From positions 62,001 to 126,000 of the forward strand of contig JAZQKZ010000002.1 of the NCBI GenBank assembly GCA_045542415.1: a stretch of DNA of 64,000 nt, given 5' to 3'. The stretch's first letter is position 1. The number at the start of each line of letters is the position of its first letter. The notes beneath the pieces are model-generated. The model saw only the letters and a program-made list of their open reading frames with translations, was not told the DNA's origin and ran no database searches. Both the position numbers and the translations under genes were made by a program. This DNA comes from UMGS1958 sp045542415 (GTDB lineage Bacteria > Bacillota > Clostridia > UBA1381). Shown here one piece after another: positions 48,519 to 57,941 of the stretch.

Positions 48519-48558
48519 AAATACAACGGGGGCAGTTTTATCTGCCCCCGTTGTATTT
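48519..48558 (-). terminator. Strong terminator after glmU
   Basis: Perfect 17-base arms, AAATACAACGGGGGCAG and its complement, with a 6-base loop, 3 bases after the glmU stop. It probably ends the long rimP-to-glmU transcript. Confidence 0.9.
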
Positions 48559-48561
48559 ATC

Positions 48562-49926
48562 TTAATACTTCTTATGCTCGTCAGCCCAACCCTCTTTATT
48601 TACCTGTCTTGTTCTTGCAATTGACAGACTTCCTGCCGGGATATCCTCTGTAATTGTCGAGCCTGCTGCAATATATGAACGATCTCCTACCTTTACCGGA
48701 GATACAAGGTTTGTGTTACAGCCTACAAAACAGTCATCACCGATTGTTGAACGGAACTTGTTCTTACCATCATAGTTGCAGGTAACTGTTCCGCAGCCAA
48801 AGTTTACATTTTTGCCAACGTCACTATCACCAATATATGTGAGGTGTGAAATCTTAGTACCGTCATCAATTCTTGAGTTCTTTATCTCAACAAAATCTCC
48901 GACCTTTACTTTTTCGCCTACTATACAGTTCGGTCTTACATATGCAAACGGTCCTACGCTTGTGTTATCACCTATTCTGCTGTCTAATATCACTGAACTC
49001 ATAACCTCAACACCGTTGCCGATTTCTGAATTCTCAATTCTTGTTCCCTGTCCGATTTCACAGTTTTCGCCGATTTTTGTATTGCCCTTTATCTCAACAT
49101 TCGGACCGATAACTGTGTCCTGACCAATCTCAACTCCGGCTTCGATATATGCTGTATCGGGATTAATGAATGTCACGCCCTCTGTCATATGTGCACGGTT
49201 AATTCTGTTTCTCATTATAACCTCAGCCTCATTAAGCTGGATACGGTTATTTATACCTCTGATTTCGTCATTATCCTCAATTGCATATGCTCCGATTTTC
49301 TTACCCGTTGCAAGAAGAATTTCAAGTGTATCTGTGAGATAGTATTCTCCCTGTGCATTGTTCGGCGTAAGCTTACCTAAGGCATATACCAGATCTTCCG
49401 CATCGAATACATACATTCCGGAATTAATTTCGTTAATTTTTCTCTCCTCTTCCGTTGCATCCTTATGCTCAACAATCTTAACAACATTTCCGTCTGCATT
49501 TCTTACAATTCTTCCATATCCGGTTGCGTCGTCCAATATTGCTGTTATTACAGTTGCCTGATTTCCGCTTTCTTTGTGATATGCAATTGCTTTACCTATC
49601 ATATCTGATGTTATAAGCGGTGTATCGCCATTTAAGATTACTACACAGTCTTCGCTGTCCTTTATAAACTCCACAGCCTGCATAACTGCATGACCTGTAC
49701 CTTTCTGCTCCGCCTGAATTGCAATCTCCGTTTCAGACTCAATCAACGGTCTTACCATATCAGCTTTATGACCGATAATTGTCACAACCTTATCTGCGCC
49801 GGCTTCCTTTGAAGCACCTATTACCCAACGGCAAAGCTCCTTGCCGCATACCTTATGTATTACCTTGGGCATTGCGGACTTCATTCTTGTTCCCATACCT
49901 GCCGCTAATATAACACTTGTAAACAT
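48562..49926 (-). CDS. glmU: Bifunctional GlcN-1-P acetyltransferase / GlcNAc-1-P uridyltransferase
   Basis: 454 residues, the usual length. The N-terminal pyrophosphorylase domain opens with AAGMGTRMKS; the C-terminal left-handed beta-helix has hexapeptide repeats (IGENCEIGQGTRIENSEIG region) and the acetyltransferase site around HLTYIGDSDVG. Makes UDP-GlcNAc for peptidoglycan in the cytoplasm. 21 bases downstream of ribF, so probably the last gene of that operon. Confidence 0.97.
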   Translation of the reverse strand: MFTSVILAAGMGTRMKSAMPKVIHKVCGKELCRWVIGASKEAGADKVVTIIGHKADMVRPLIESETEIAIQAEQKGTGHAVMQAVEFIKDSEDCVVILNGDTPLITSDMIGKAIAYHKESGNQATVITAILDDATGYGRIVRNADGNVVKIVEHKDATEEERKINEINSGMYVFDAEDLVYALGKLTPNNAQGEYYLTDTLEILLATGKKIGAYAIEDNDEIRGINNRIQLNEAEVIMRNRINRAHMTEGVTFINPDTAYIEAGVEIGQDTVIGPNVEIKGNTKIGENCEIGQGTRIENSEIGNGVEVMSSVILDSRIGDNTSVGPFAYVRPNCIVGEKVKVGDFVEIKNSRIDDGTKISHLTYIGDSDVGKNVNFGCGTVTCNYDGKNKFRSTIGDDCFVGCNTNLVSPVKVGDRSYIAAGSTITEDIPAGSLSIARTRQVNKEGWADEHKKY

Positions 49927-49947
49927 AATACATCCCTCCTGCTTTTA

Positions 49948-50859
49948 TCAAAGCTCCATAAGTCGTACCCTCTGCACGTCAGTGTTTATCTGTTCCTTAA
50001 GCTCCTGTAAGCTCTCAAACCTTATATCACCCCTGAGTCTCTTGGCAAATGATACCCTTATATACTCTCCGTAAATATTCTCATCATAATCAATAATATG
50101 ACTCTCAACCGTCAGGGCATTTTCTCCAAACGTAGGATTTTTTCCGACATTGATCACGCTCTTTAGTCGTCTGCCGCGAACATAAGTGATACCTGCATAC
50201 ACTCCCTCACCGGGCAGTACCATTGCTTCATCATAACAGACATTTGCAGTCGGAAATCCCAGCTTATGTCCGTTACGATAACCTCTTACCACAGGTCCCT
50301 CAACACAAAATCTTCTTCCGAGCATACGCTCTGAGCGCTCCATATCACCGCTTAAAATGCATTCTCTTATTGCGGTTGATGATACTACATTGTCATCTAT
50401 ACAGACTCTGTCAGTCACCAGAACATCTACACCGGACTGCTCTCCAAGTCTTCTCAGTGTATCCACTCTGCCTGCTGCCATATATCCAAAGCTGTAATCA
50501 TAGCCACAGCATACAGCCTTTACATGAAGCTTATCCACCAGAAATTCAAAAAACTCCTCCGGTGATTTTGACATCACTTCTTTAGTAAAACGACGCATAA
50601 CTACAAAATCAATATTCTCTCTGTCCAGAAGCTCCAGCTTTGCCGAATTTGGAGTTATCAGTTCAACTCTCTTCTTTTCAGTAAAATTCTTTGTGTTCTG
50701 TTCAAACAGCAACACCCCCGCTTTATAGCCATGTTCCCTTGCATATCGGATTCCGTTTCTTATAATCTGCATATGTGCTATATGCAAACCGTCGAAATTT
50801 CCTAATGCGACTACCGTTCCCTCGTACGGTAACGGTATATTTTCCTTGAATATTTGCAT
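49948..50859 (-). CDS. ribF: Bifunctional riboflavin kinase / FAD synthetase
   Basis: 303 residues from the ATG at 50859, preferred over a TTG at 50871 because GGGGA lies directly upstream of the ATG. N-terminal FAD-synthetase domain (VALGNFDGLHIAH), C-terminal riboflavin-kinase domain (GFPTANV). The start lies 2 bases after the truB stop, a common pairing. Confidence 0.95.
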   Translation of the reverse strand: MQIFKENIPLPYEGTVVALGNFDGLHIAHMQIIRNGIRYAREHGYKAGVLLFEQNTKNFTEKKRVELITPNSAKLELLDRENIDFVVMRRFTKEVMSKSPEEFFEFLVDKLHVKAVCCGYDYSFGYMAAGRVDTLRRLGEQSGVDVLVTDRVCIDDNVVSSTAIRECILSGDMERSERMLGRRFCVEGPVVRGYRNGHKLGFPTANVCYDEAMVLPGEGVYAGITYVRGRRLKSVINVGKNPTFGENALTVESHIIDYDENIYGEYIRVSFAKRLRGDIRFESLQELKEQINTDVQRVRLMEL

Positions 50860-50861
50860 AT

Positions 50862-51740
50862 TTATCCCCAAAAGCTTTTAACTAATTTTAATTTTCCGTC
50901 CTCAATCTGCGAAATACAAAGAAAAGAATCAGTATTGTCGTATAATCTGACCAATGCTCCCTCTTTCTTACCTCGCCACGACATTCTGACACCATTTTTT
51001 ATGCTTTTCGTCTGCTTTTCATTAAGCTTAATACTGTCATACTCTAAAAACAGCTCATCAACATTTTTAAGCCTCGCTTCAAGCTTGCCACTAAGTGCCA
51101 TTTCCTCAATCTCTTCAACCGTATATGCATCACCAATTGTAAAGCAACCGGTCTTTATCCGTCTCAATGCACTCATATATGCACCTGTTCCAAGTTTTTT
51201 TCCGATATCATCACACAGTGTTCTGATATATGTACCCTTTGAACAGCTGACCTCTATAACTGCACGGTTTTGTGACATATCGATTTCTATTATATCGATA
51301 CTGTTGATTGTAACGCAGCGTACTTTTCTCTCGACTTCTATTCCCTGTCTTGCAAGCTCATAGAGCTTTTTGCCGTTTTGCTTTATTGCACTGTACATCG
51401 GTGGAATCTGCTCTATTTCTCCGACAAAGCTTTTAATTACCTCCCGGATTTCATCTTCTGTCACATTGACATCTGATTCAGTTAAAATCTCACCCTCTGC
51501 ATCAAGCGTATCTGTTGTTTTTCCGAGAATAAACTCGGCACGGTATGCCTTATCGGAAAGCGTCAGCATATCTGCTGCCTTTGTTGCCTGTCCTATACAC
51601 AACGGCAAAACTCCCGTTGCCATCGGGTCAAGTGTACCGGTATGCCCTATTCTCCTTATTTTAGTGAGCCTTCTCATAAGACTTACCATATCATGTGAGC
51701 TTTTTCCCTTTGGCTTATCTATTACTATTATACCGTTCAT
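50862..51740 (-). CDS. truB: tRNA pseudouridine-55 synthase
   Basis: 292 residues from the ATG at 51740 (GAGGT 6 bases upstream). Catalytic Asp in GHTGTLDPMATGVLP; C-terminal PUA-like tail (RMSWRGKKEGALV). Its ATG overlaps the nrnA stop by one base (TAATG), indicating translational coupling. Confidence 0.96.
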   Translation of the reverse strand: MNGIIVIDKPKGKSSHDMVSLMRRLTKIRRIGHTGTLDPMATGVLPLCIGQATKAADMLTLSDKAYRAEFILGKTTDTLDAEGEILTESDVNVTEDEIREVIKSFVGEIEQIPPMYSAIKQNGKKLYELARQGIEVERKVRCVTINSIDIIEIDMSQNRAVIEVSCSKGTYIRTLCDDIGKKLGTGAYMSALRRIKTGCFTIGDAYTVEEIEEMALSGKLEARLKNVDELFLEYDSIKLNEKQTKSIKNGVRMSWRGKKEGALVRLYDNTDSFLCISQIEDGKLKLVKSFWG

Positions 51741-52687
51741 TAAAGTACCTCTATGCATGCAGCTAAAACCTGTTGTATTGCTTCTTCCATGCTGACATTT
51801 TTTATACCGCCGCCTGCTGCCTTTATATGACCGCCGCCACCGAACTTCAATGCAACTTTCGAAACATCCGCTTCTCCGTTTGAACGCAGATTGATACGGA
51901 TTTCATCATCTGCTTCCTTGAGTGCCACAGCAATTTCACAGCTCACCACACGTCTTGGTATATCGACAACATTTGGAACCTGATTTTCTTCAAGTCCGCA
52001 TCTGTTCGCCATATCCTTATCTATTGCAACAAGGCATATCTTTCCGTCGGCATAGCACTTAATGCTCTGCATAACCTCTGCCTTAAAGCGAGTTTCTTCA
52101 AATGTATCCGAATCAAACAACAGTCTTGCAAGCTCTGCATGATCAAATCCATATTCCAGTAAATCTGCGGCTTCCCTCATAGTAGTCGGTGTCACATTAG
52201 AAAATTTAAATCCACCGGTATCCGACGAAAGTGCACAGTAGAGCTGCTTTGCAGCCTCTGTATCAAGCTTTATTTCCATCTTTCTAAAAAGACGGCACAA
52301 TAGCTCTGCCGCTGCCGGAGCATCGCCATCTACATAATTTTCCTGTGCAAAGTATGTGTTGGTATGGTGATGATCAATTGATACTGTTGAGGACGCTTTA
52401 TCAAAAATTGCTTTACGGTCTCCTAAACGGTCTATATCACCACAATCCAATACTACACACAAATCATGTTCCGGATTAATATTTTCATTGTATATTACAT
52501 AATCACTGCCCATGAATGCAAGTCTTTTTTCAGGCTCAGCACTCATATATACAACTGCCTCCTTGCCCATATTGCGCATCATATGTGCAAAAGCAAAGCA
52601 AGAACCTATTGAATCCGGATCCTCATTTATATGACCGAGTACTGCAATCGAATGTGCAGCCTTGATTTTTTCTATTATTCTATCCAT
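51740..52687 (-). CDS. nrnA: DHH-family oligoribonuclease / pAp phosphatase NrnA
   Basis: 315 residues. DHH motif (SIDHHHTNTYF), Asp ligand in VVLDCGDID, DHHA1 domain with GGGGHIKAAGG near the end. Degrades nanoRNA and pAp. In the usual place between rbfA and truB. Confidence 0.94.
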   Translation of the reverse strand: MDRIIEKIKAAHSIAVLGHINEDPDSIGSCFAFAHMMRNMGKEAVVYMSAEPEKRLAFMGSDYVIYNENINPEHDLCVVLDCGDIDRLGDRKAIFDKASSTVSIDHHHTNTYFAQENYVDGDAPAAAELLCRLFRKMEIKLDTEAAKQLYCALSSDTGGFKFSNVTPTTMREAADLLEYGFDHAELARLLFDSDTFEETRFKAEVMQSIKCYADGKICLVAIDKDMANRCGLEENQVPNVVDIPRRVVSCEIAVALKEADDEIRINLRSNGEADVSKVALKFGGGGHIKAAGGGIKNVSMEEAIQQVLAACIEVL

Positions 52688-52756
52688 CAGATTACTCCAT
52701 ATAATTTCTTCATAATACTCTCATAAGCACACCGTAACCGATGTGCTTATGCTTAA

Positions 52757-53089
52757 TTACTGATACTTCTTTAATAATGCATCAATATGAGCACCATGCT
52801 CAATTGAATGGTCTAATTCAAAAATAAATTCCGGAGTGCATCTGAGATTGATTCTTCTGCCTATTTCGCGGCGGACAAATCCCGCTGCACTTTTAAGTCC
52901 TTCGATCGCTTTCTTCTGCTCGGCTTCACTTCCCATAACAGAAATGTATGCCTTTGCATAACGAAGGTCATTTGTAACGCTTACCGCCACCACGCTTGTC
53001 ATCATCGGAATTCTTGAATCCTTAAGCTCACGAATTACATTCGCAAGCTCACGTCTTACTTCTTCGTTTATTTTATCAATTCTTGCCAT
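52757..53089 (-). CDS. rbfA: Ribosome-binding factor A
   Basis: 110 residues, single KH-like domain (INEEVRRELANVIRELKD start, RINLRCTPEFIFELD end). 30S maturation factor. Downstream of infB, separated by the palindromic element at 53116. Confidence 0.95.
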   Translation of the reverse strand: MARIDKINEEVRRELANVIRELKDSRIPMMTSVVAVSVTNDLRYAKAYISVMGSEAEQKKAIEGLKSAAGFVRREIGRRINLRCTPEFIFELDHSIEHGAHIDALLKKYQ

Positions 53090-53115
53090 TTTCTAACCTT
53101 TCTCAAATCTTAATC

Positions 53116-53190
53116 TGAATTAAATTTACGGCAGTTTGCCGTTTTCGCAAAGATAATTCCCGAAAAACGGCGACCGCAAAAATTTATTCA
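53116..53190. repeat. Palindromic intergenic element (copy 2)
   Basis: 75 bases between infB and rbfA with complementary ends (TGAATTAAATTTACGG against GCAAAAATTTATTCA) and a nested stem (TGCCGTTTTCG/CGAAAAaCGGC). The ends resemble those of the 6488-6583 element although the centres differ, as expected for a family of palindromic insertions. It starts 5 bases past the infB stop and could also act as a 3'-end or attenuation structure. Confidence 0.55.
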
Positions 53191-53194
53191 AAGA

Positions 53195-55849
53195 TTATCT
53201 GGCTACCTCTTCCATTACGAAGCATTCGATTGTATCGCCCTCTTTAATATCGTTAAAGTTTTCAATACCCAGACCACACTCAAAGTTCTCGTTTACTTCC
53301 TTAGCATCGTCCTTGACACGCTTCAATGAGTCTATCTTACCCTCGTGAACGATAATTCCCTCACGCACAAGTCTGATTTCCGCATTTCTTACAATCTTGC
53401 CCTGTGTTACATAACATCCTGCAATATTTCCTACTGACGGAATTCTGATTACCTGTCTTACATCAGCGTAACCAAGTACAACTTCCTTATACTCAGGCTC
53501 AAGCATACCCTTCATAGCTGCCTCGATTTCCTCGATAGCCTGATAGATTACTCTGTACAGTCTGATATCTACATCTTTCTGAGCCGACATGCTCACCGCA
53601 CCTGCGTCCGGTCTTACATTGAAGCCGACAATGATTGCATTTGACGCATCTGCAAGCATTACGTCTGACTCATTGATTGCACCGACACCACCGTGAATTG
53701 CTCTTACTCTTACCTCTTCATTTGAAAGCTTTTCAAGACTCTGTCTTACAGCCTCAACCGAACCCTGTACGTCAGCCTTAATGATGATGTTAAGCTCCTT
53801 CATCTTGCCTTCGTCAATCTGTGAGAAGAGGTTATCAAGTGATACCTTTGTTACAGCATTGAAGCGTTCCTCCATCATTTCCTGACGTCTTTGCTCTGCA
53901 ACGTCACGGGCAAGCTTTTCATTTGATACTACTACAAGCTGATCGCCGCCTGTCGGAGCATCTGAAAGACCCTGAATCTCAACAGGCATTGACGGACCTG
54001 CACTCTTTACACGTCGGCCCTTGTCATTTACCATCGCTCTTACACGTCCAACTGATGTACCTGCAATTACTATATCTCCGATATTTAATGTACCATTCTG
54101 TACAAGCACTGTAGCAACCGGACCCTTACCCTTATCTACTCTTGCTTCTACAACTGTACCCTTTGCGCTTCTGTTAGGATTAGCCTTTAACTCCTGCATA
54201 TCTGCAACGAGAAGCACCATTTCAAGAAGTCCGTCAATATTGATTCTCTGCTTTGCTGATACCTCAACAATAATAGTATCTCCGCCCCACTCTTCAGGAA
54301 CAAGCTCATACTCTGTCAAGGTCTGCTTTACCATTGCCGGATTTGCGCCCTCTTTATCAATCTTATTAATTGCAACAATAATCTGTACACCTGCAGCCTT
54401 TGCGTGGTTAATTGCCTCAACAGTCTGCGGCATGATACCGTCATCTGCTGCTACTACGAGAATGGCAATATCTGTAACCATTGCACCTCTTGCACGCATT
54501 GTTGTAAACGCTTCGTGTCCCGGTGTATCAAGGAATGTGATTACTCTGTCATTTAATGTTACATTATATGCACCGATATGCTGTGTGATACCGCCTGCCT
54601 CTGTTGAAGTAACGTCTGTGTCACGAATAGCATCAAGGAGTGATGTCTTACCGTGATCGACGTGACCCATTACTACTACTACCGGCGGACGCTCAATTAA
54701 ATCCTCTTCATTATCCTCAGCATCACTTTCAGCAAAAAGCATTTCTTCCTTAGTAACAACAACTTCCTGCTTCACCTCTATGCCAAAATCCGCACCGACA
54801 AGCTCCGCTGTCTCAAAATCAATTGCCTGGTTCATTGTAGCCATTATTCCAAGCATGAAGAGCTTTTTAACAATCTCTGCACCCGGCTTACCTATCTTTG
54901 ACGCAAAATCTCCGACTGTAATCATCTCCGGAATTTCAACCTCTGTGATTACTTTCTTCGGTATCGGCTGCTTTGCCTTATTGTTCTTCTTCTGATTCTT
55001 CTTGTCAAACTTATTGTTTTCCTGCTGACGGTTTTTCTTGTTGTTTCTTTCTTTCTTCTTTGAGCTTCTGCCACCCTCGCGTGATTCCTCTTCAAAGCTT
55101 TCGAGTCTTTCATTTGAAGCAAGTGCATCAAGATCTACATTTGCCGTTCTTGTATCAACGTGACGGTGCTTTTCCTTTGTCTGTACAACAATAGTCTCTG
55201 AATCGTCGCGGCTGATTGAAGAAAGATCCACTTTCTGACCTGTCTGCTTCTTTGCCTGATTATGCTGCGGCTTTTTCTTTTTGCTCTTCTCCTCCGTCTT
55301 GGGGAGCTCCTGGCTTACTTCCAGCTTTTTCTGAATTTTTTCCGGTTCAGCTTTCTTTACAATCTTCGGCTCTGCCTTCTTTACAATCTTCGGTTCAGCC
55401 TTCTTTACAATCTTCGGCTCCGGAGTCTTTTCAGGCTTCTTTACAACAGGCTTTGACTCAGCTTCCTTTTTAGCCTTTTCTTCCTGAGCCTTTTTCTGAG
55501 TCTCAGTTTCTTCTGCAGCCTTTGCCTCTGCTTTGGCTTCCTCTGCCGCCTTTGCTTCCTCTGCTACCTCTGCTCCCTTTGCTTCCTCTACTGCCTTTGC
55601 CTCTGCCGCAAGCTTTGCATCACGCTCCGCCTTTGCCTTACGCGCCACTTCTCTCTCTGCATTAATATCATCTTCACTCATCATATTTTTATTCGTGAAG
55701 ATATCAAATGCCAATGCTATATGTGCATCAGCCATGGCACTTGATGTACTCTTTAACTCTATTCCATGCTCCTTAAGGCCCTCAATAAGCTCCTTACCGG
55801 TTATCTTGAGATCCTTTGCTATCATACTTACTTTCTTTGTTTCTGCCAT
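53195..55849 (-). CDS. infB: Translation initiation factor IF-2
   Basis: 884 residues from MAETKK at 55849 (AAAGGG 10 bases upstream; the ATG at 55870 lacks a site). N-terminal IF2_N, then a long charged Ala/Glu/Lys-rich linker with three EPKIVKKA repeats, a second IF2_N, the G domain (GHVDHGKTS, DTPGHEAF, NKID) and C-terminal domains II-IV. No ylxQ gene lies between rnpM and infB. Confidence 0.97.
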   Translation of the reverse strand: MAETKKVSMIAKDLKITGKELIEGLKEHGIELKSTSSAMADAHIALAFDIFTNKNMMSEDDINAEREVARKAKAERDAKLAAEAKAVEEAKGAEVAEEAKAAEEAKAEAKAAEETETQKKAQEEKAKKEAESKPVVKKPEKTPEPKIVKKAEPKIVKKAEPKIVKKAEPEKIQKKLEVSQELPKTEEKSKKKKPQHNQAKKQTGQKVDLSSISRDDSETIVVQTKEKHRHVDTRTANVDLDALASNERLESFEEESREGGRSSKKKERNNKKNRQQENNKFDKKNQKKNNKAKQPIPKKVITEVEIPEMITVGDFASKIGKPGAEIVKKLFMLGIMATMNQAIDFETAELVGADFGIEVKQEVVVTKEEMLFAESDAEDNEEDLIERPPVVVVMGHVDHGKTSLLDAIRDTDVTSTEAGGITQHIGAYNVTLNDRVITFLDTPGHEAFTTMRARGAMVTDIAILVVAADDGIMPQTVEAINHAKAAGVQIIVAINKIDKEGANPAMVKQTLTEYELVPEEWGGDTIIVEVSAKQRINIDGLLEMVLLVADMQELKANPNRSAKGTVVEARVDKGKGPVATVLVQNGTLNIGDIVIAGTSVGRVRAMVNDKGRRVKSAGPSMPVEIQGLSDAPTGGDQLVVVSNEKLARDVAEQRRQEMMEERFNAVTKVSLDNLFSQIDEGKMKELNIIIKADVQGSVEAVRQSLEKLSNEEVRVRAIHGGVGAINESDVMLADASNAIIVGFNVRPDAGAVSMSAQKDVDIRLYRVIYQAIEEIEAAMKGMLEPEYKEVVLGYADVRQVIRIPSVGNIAGCYVTQGKIVRNAEIRLVREGIIVHEGKIDSLKRVKDDAKEVNENFECGLGIENFNDIKEGDTIECFVMEEVAR
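55353..55424 (-). repeat. 24-base tandem repeats inside infB
   Basis: The unit beginning TTCTTTACAATCTTCGG occurs at 55353, 55377 and 55401 and encodes repeated EPKIVKKA in the disordered linker of IF-2. In-frame, so length variation between strains would be tolerated. Confidence 0.75.
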
Positions 55850-55877
55850 ACTAACATCACCCTTTCTCAATCATTCT

Positions 55878-55930
55878 CCGCTGTCCGCTAAAACAGCGGT
55901 GCGATACTTTGTTTAAGAACTTGCTTAAAC
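55878..55930 (-). promoter_or_regulatory. Two hairpins in the rnpM-infB junction
   Basis: CCGCTGT/ACAGCGG (55878-55899) lies upstream of the infB ribosome site, and GTTTAAG/CTTAAAC (55911-55930) overlaps the rnpM stop codon. They are possible RNA control or processing structures in the place where ylxQ usually sits. Confidence 0.4.
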
Positions 55931-56182
55931 AGGTATTGTTTCGCTTGCAGCAGTGTATATCTCTTTCGGTACATTACATTTAAAATGCCTTGACAGTACA
56001 TTTTTCTTTCCTGCCTTTTGTATGCATTCCTCACTTCTGCATATATATGCACCGCGTCCGAATTTCTTTTTTTCTAAATCAAGCTCACATACGCCGTCAC
56101 TGCATACGAAGCGTATAAGCTCGTGCTGCGGCTGCATCACCCTGCACGCAACACACATTCTCAATGGTATGTGCTTTTCCAT
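55925..56182 (-). CDS. rnpM: RNase P modulator RnpM (YlxR/DUF448)
   Basis: 85 residues, normal length. LRMCVACRVMQP start and the GRGAYICRSEEC motif are diagnostic. It begins 6 bases after the nusA stop with no visible Shine-Dalgarno site, suggesting translational coupling. Confidence 0.93.
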   Translation of the reverse strand: MEKHIPLRMCVACRVMQPQHELIRFVCSDGVCELDLEKKKFGRGAYICRSEECIQKAGKKNVLSRHFKCNVPKEIYTAASETIPV

Positions 56183-56188
56183 ATTTAA

Positions 56189-57220
56189 TTAAAATGATAA
56201 ATCTGAAGATATATCTATCTTCCAGCCTGTAAGTCTTGCAGCAAGTCTTACATTCTGTCCTGACTTACCTATTGCAAGTGAAAGCTGTGATTCCGGTACT
56301 ATTACCTTTGCACTCTTCTTTTCCTCGTCAATATCAACACTTAATACCTTTGAGGGACTAAGGCTTGCTGAAATGAACTCAGCCGGATCCTCACTCCACT
56401 TTATGATATCAATCTTTTCATTTCTTAATTCATCGCCGATATTCTGCACTCTCATTCCCTTAGGGCCGATACATGCACCCTGCGGATCAACACTCTCATC
56501 ACTTGACCATACGGCAATCTTTGTTCTTGAGCCTGCTTCTCTTGAAACGCCCTTTATTTCTACTATACCGTCTGCAATTTCCGGTACCTCAAGTTCAAAC
56601 AGTCTTCTTACGAGTCCCGGATGTGTTCTTGAAATCATCACCTGAGTAGTCTTCGAATCATTCTTCACACTTGAAATATAGCACTTGATTTTCTGACCGA
56701 TTTCATACACTTCACCTGCCGGCTGTTCCTTTTCCGGAAGAAGAACCTCTGTCTTACCGATATCAATGAACACGCCTACATTTTCAACTCTTGTGACTGT
56801 ACCTGTTATAATTTCATCCTTCTTGCCATTGTATTCGCTATATATAATACCACGTTCAGCTTCACGGATTCTCTGTGTCACAACCTGCTTTGCAGTCATT
56901 GCCGCAATTCTTCCGAAATCTTTCGGTGTTACTTCAACATTTACAATGTCGCCGTACTCGTACTTGCCGCTTATAGCTCTTGCATCATCGAGAGAAATCT
57001 CTTCCTGATCGTCATATACTTCTTCAACAACCTGCTTCTGAGCCATTACGCTGACCTTACCCTTTTTACGGTCTATTGTAACTGACACATTTTCATAGGA
57101 TGTGAAATTCTTTCTGTATGCAGCTGTCAATGCTGCCTCAAGAGCGTCAAGAATGACCTCCGGATTTATGTTCTTTTCTTCGCAAATTGCTTCAATTGCT
57201 CCAAGTAATTCCTTATTCAT
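56189..57220 (-). CDS. nusA: Transcription termination/antitermination factor NusA
   Basis: 343 residues from the ATG at 57220, which has GGAGG 6 bases upstream (the ATG at 57232 overlaps that site). NusA N-terminal domain, S1 domain (about 130-200), then two KH domains (PQGACIGPKGMRVQNI; LAIGKSGQNVRLAARLTGWKI). Ends after KH2, as in other Firmicutes, without the acidic repeats of proteobacteria. Confidence 0.96.
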   Translation of the reverse strand: MNKELLGAIEAICEEKNINPEVILDALEAALTAAYRKNFTSYENVSVTIDRKKGKVSVMAQKQVVEEVYDDQEEISLDDARAISGKYEYGDIVNVEVTPKDFGRIAAMTAKQVVTQRIREAERGIIYSEYNGKKDEIITGTVTRVENVGVFIDIGKTEVLLPEKEQPAGEVYEIGQKIKCYISSVKNDSKTTQVMISRTHPGLVRRLFELEVPEIADGIVEIKGVSREAGSRTKIAVWSSDESVDPQGACIGPKGMRVQNIGDELRNEKIDIIKWSEDPAEFISASLSPSKVLSVDIDEEKKSAKVIVPESQLSLAIGKSGQNVRLAARLTGWKIDISSDLSF

Positions 57221-57239
57221 TTTGTCCTCCATTAATATT

Positions 57240-57698
57240 TTAAAAACTAAAGTGTAATTTTATATAAACCGCATTTTTTACGGGTACTTTTCTTATTTCT
57301 CCGCCCACTTCAATTTCAGCAGTGTTATCCGCAAAACCCGTCAGAATGCCCTCAAATTCCTTTACTCCGCCTACCGCCGCATACAACTTGACATCAACGC
57401 TGCGACCGATATAATACAGAAATTCTCTTTCCTTTACAAGCTTTCTGTCAACTCCCGGCGAGGATACCTCCAATGAGTAATTCTCCTCAATCGGATCTGC
57501 TTCATCAAGAACAAGCTCTACTGCTCTTGAAAATGCCTCACACTCATCAATTCCGACACCGCCATCCTTATCAATATAGAAGCAAAGCACGTTATTGCCG
57601 TTTTCTTTCTTGTATGATACATCAACAACATACACACCCTGTTCTTCAGCGACACCGGCACTCAGTTCAAGTGCTATGGTTTCAATTTTATTCGCCAT
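57240..57698 (-). CDS. rimP: Ribosome maturation factor RimP
   Basis: 152 residues from MANKIE at 57698 (GAGGAG 4 bases upstream; the frame opens earlier but without a site). RimP core motif LEVSSPGVDRKL. First gene of the operon leading to nusA and infB. Confidence 0.94.
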   Translation of the reverse strand: MANKIETIALELSAGVAEEQGVYVVDVSYKKENGNNVLCFYIDKDGGVGIDECEAFSRAVELVLDEADPIEENYSLEVSSPGVDRKLVKEREFLYYIGRSVDVKLYAAVGGVKEFEGILTGFADNTAEIEVGGEIRKVPVKNAVYIKLHFSF

Positions 57699-57790
57699 AT
57701 TTCTCCTCTCTACTGACGCAAAAAGCATTTCTGTACCTTACCCAACAAGTTAAGAAGTCGGTACACTATTTTTACGCAATCAGATAAACG

Positions 57791-57818
57791 AAAGAGTGGA
57801 CTCTCTTGCCCACTCTTT
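57791..57818 (-). promoter_or_regulatory. Hairpin in the rimP-nusA leader
   Basis: AAAGAGTGG/CCACTCTTT in the roughly 140-base untranslated region between the promoter and rimP. No T-run follows on the minus strand, so an RNA control structure is more likely than a terminator. Confidence 0.4.
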
Positions 57819-57843
57819 CTCCTCACTTATTCTCTACGCTTAT

Positions 57844-57872
57844 ATTATAACACATTTCATGCCATTTTGCAA
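57844..57872 (-). promoter_or_regulatory. Promoter of the rimP-nusA-infB operon
   Basis: TTGCAA (57867-57872), 17 bases, TATAAT (57844-57849) on the minus strand. Probable start of transcription near 57837. Confidence 0.75.
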
Positions 57873-57941
57873 CAGTTTTATAATTTCCGTGTTACAATAT
57901 TTTCTTCTCTTTAAAGCCTGCAATTTGTACACTTTGCACAC

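Noticed and set aside
54021..54656. 211-codon plus-strand open frame inside infB
   Set aside because: Antisense of the highly conserved G domain; the length results from codon bias of infB.
55353..55424. Short regular repeats that might suggest a CRISPR array
   Set aside because: They are in-frame coding repeats of IF-2 without spacers.
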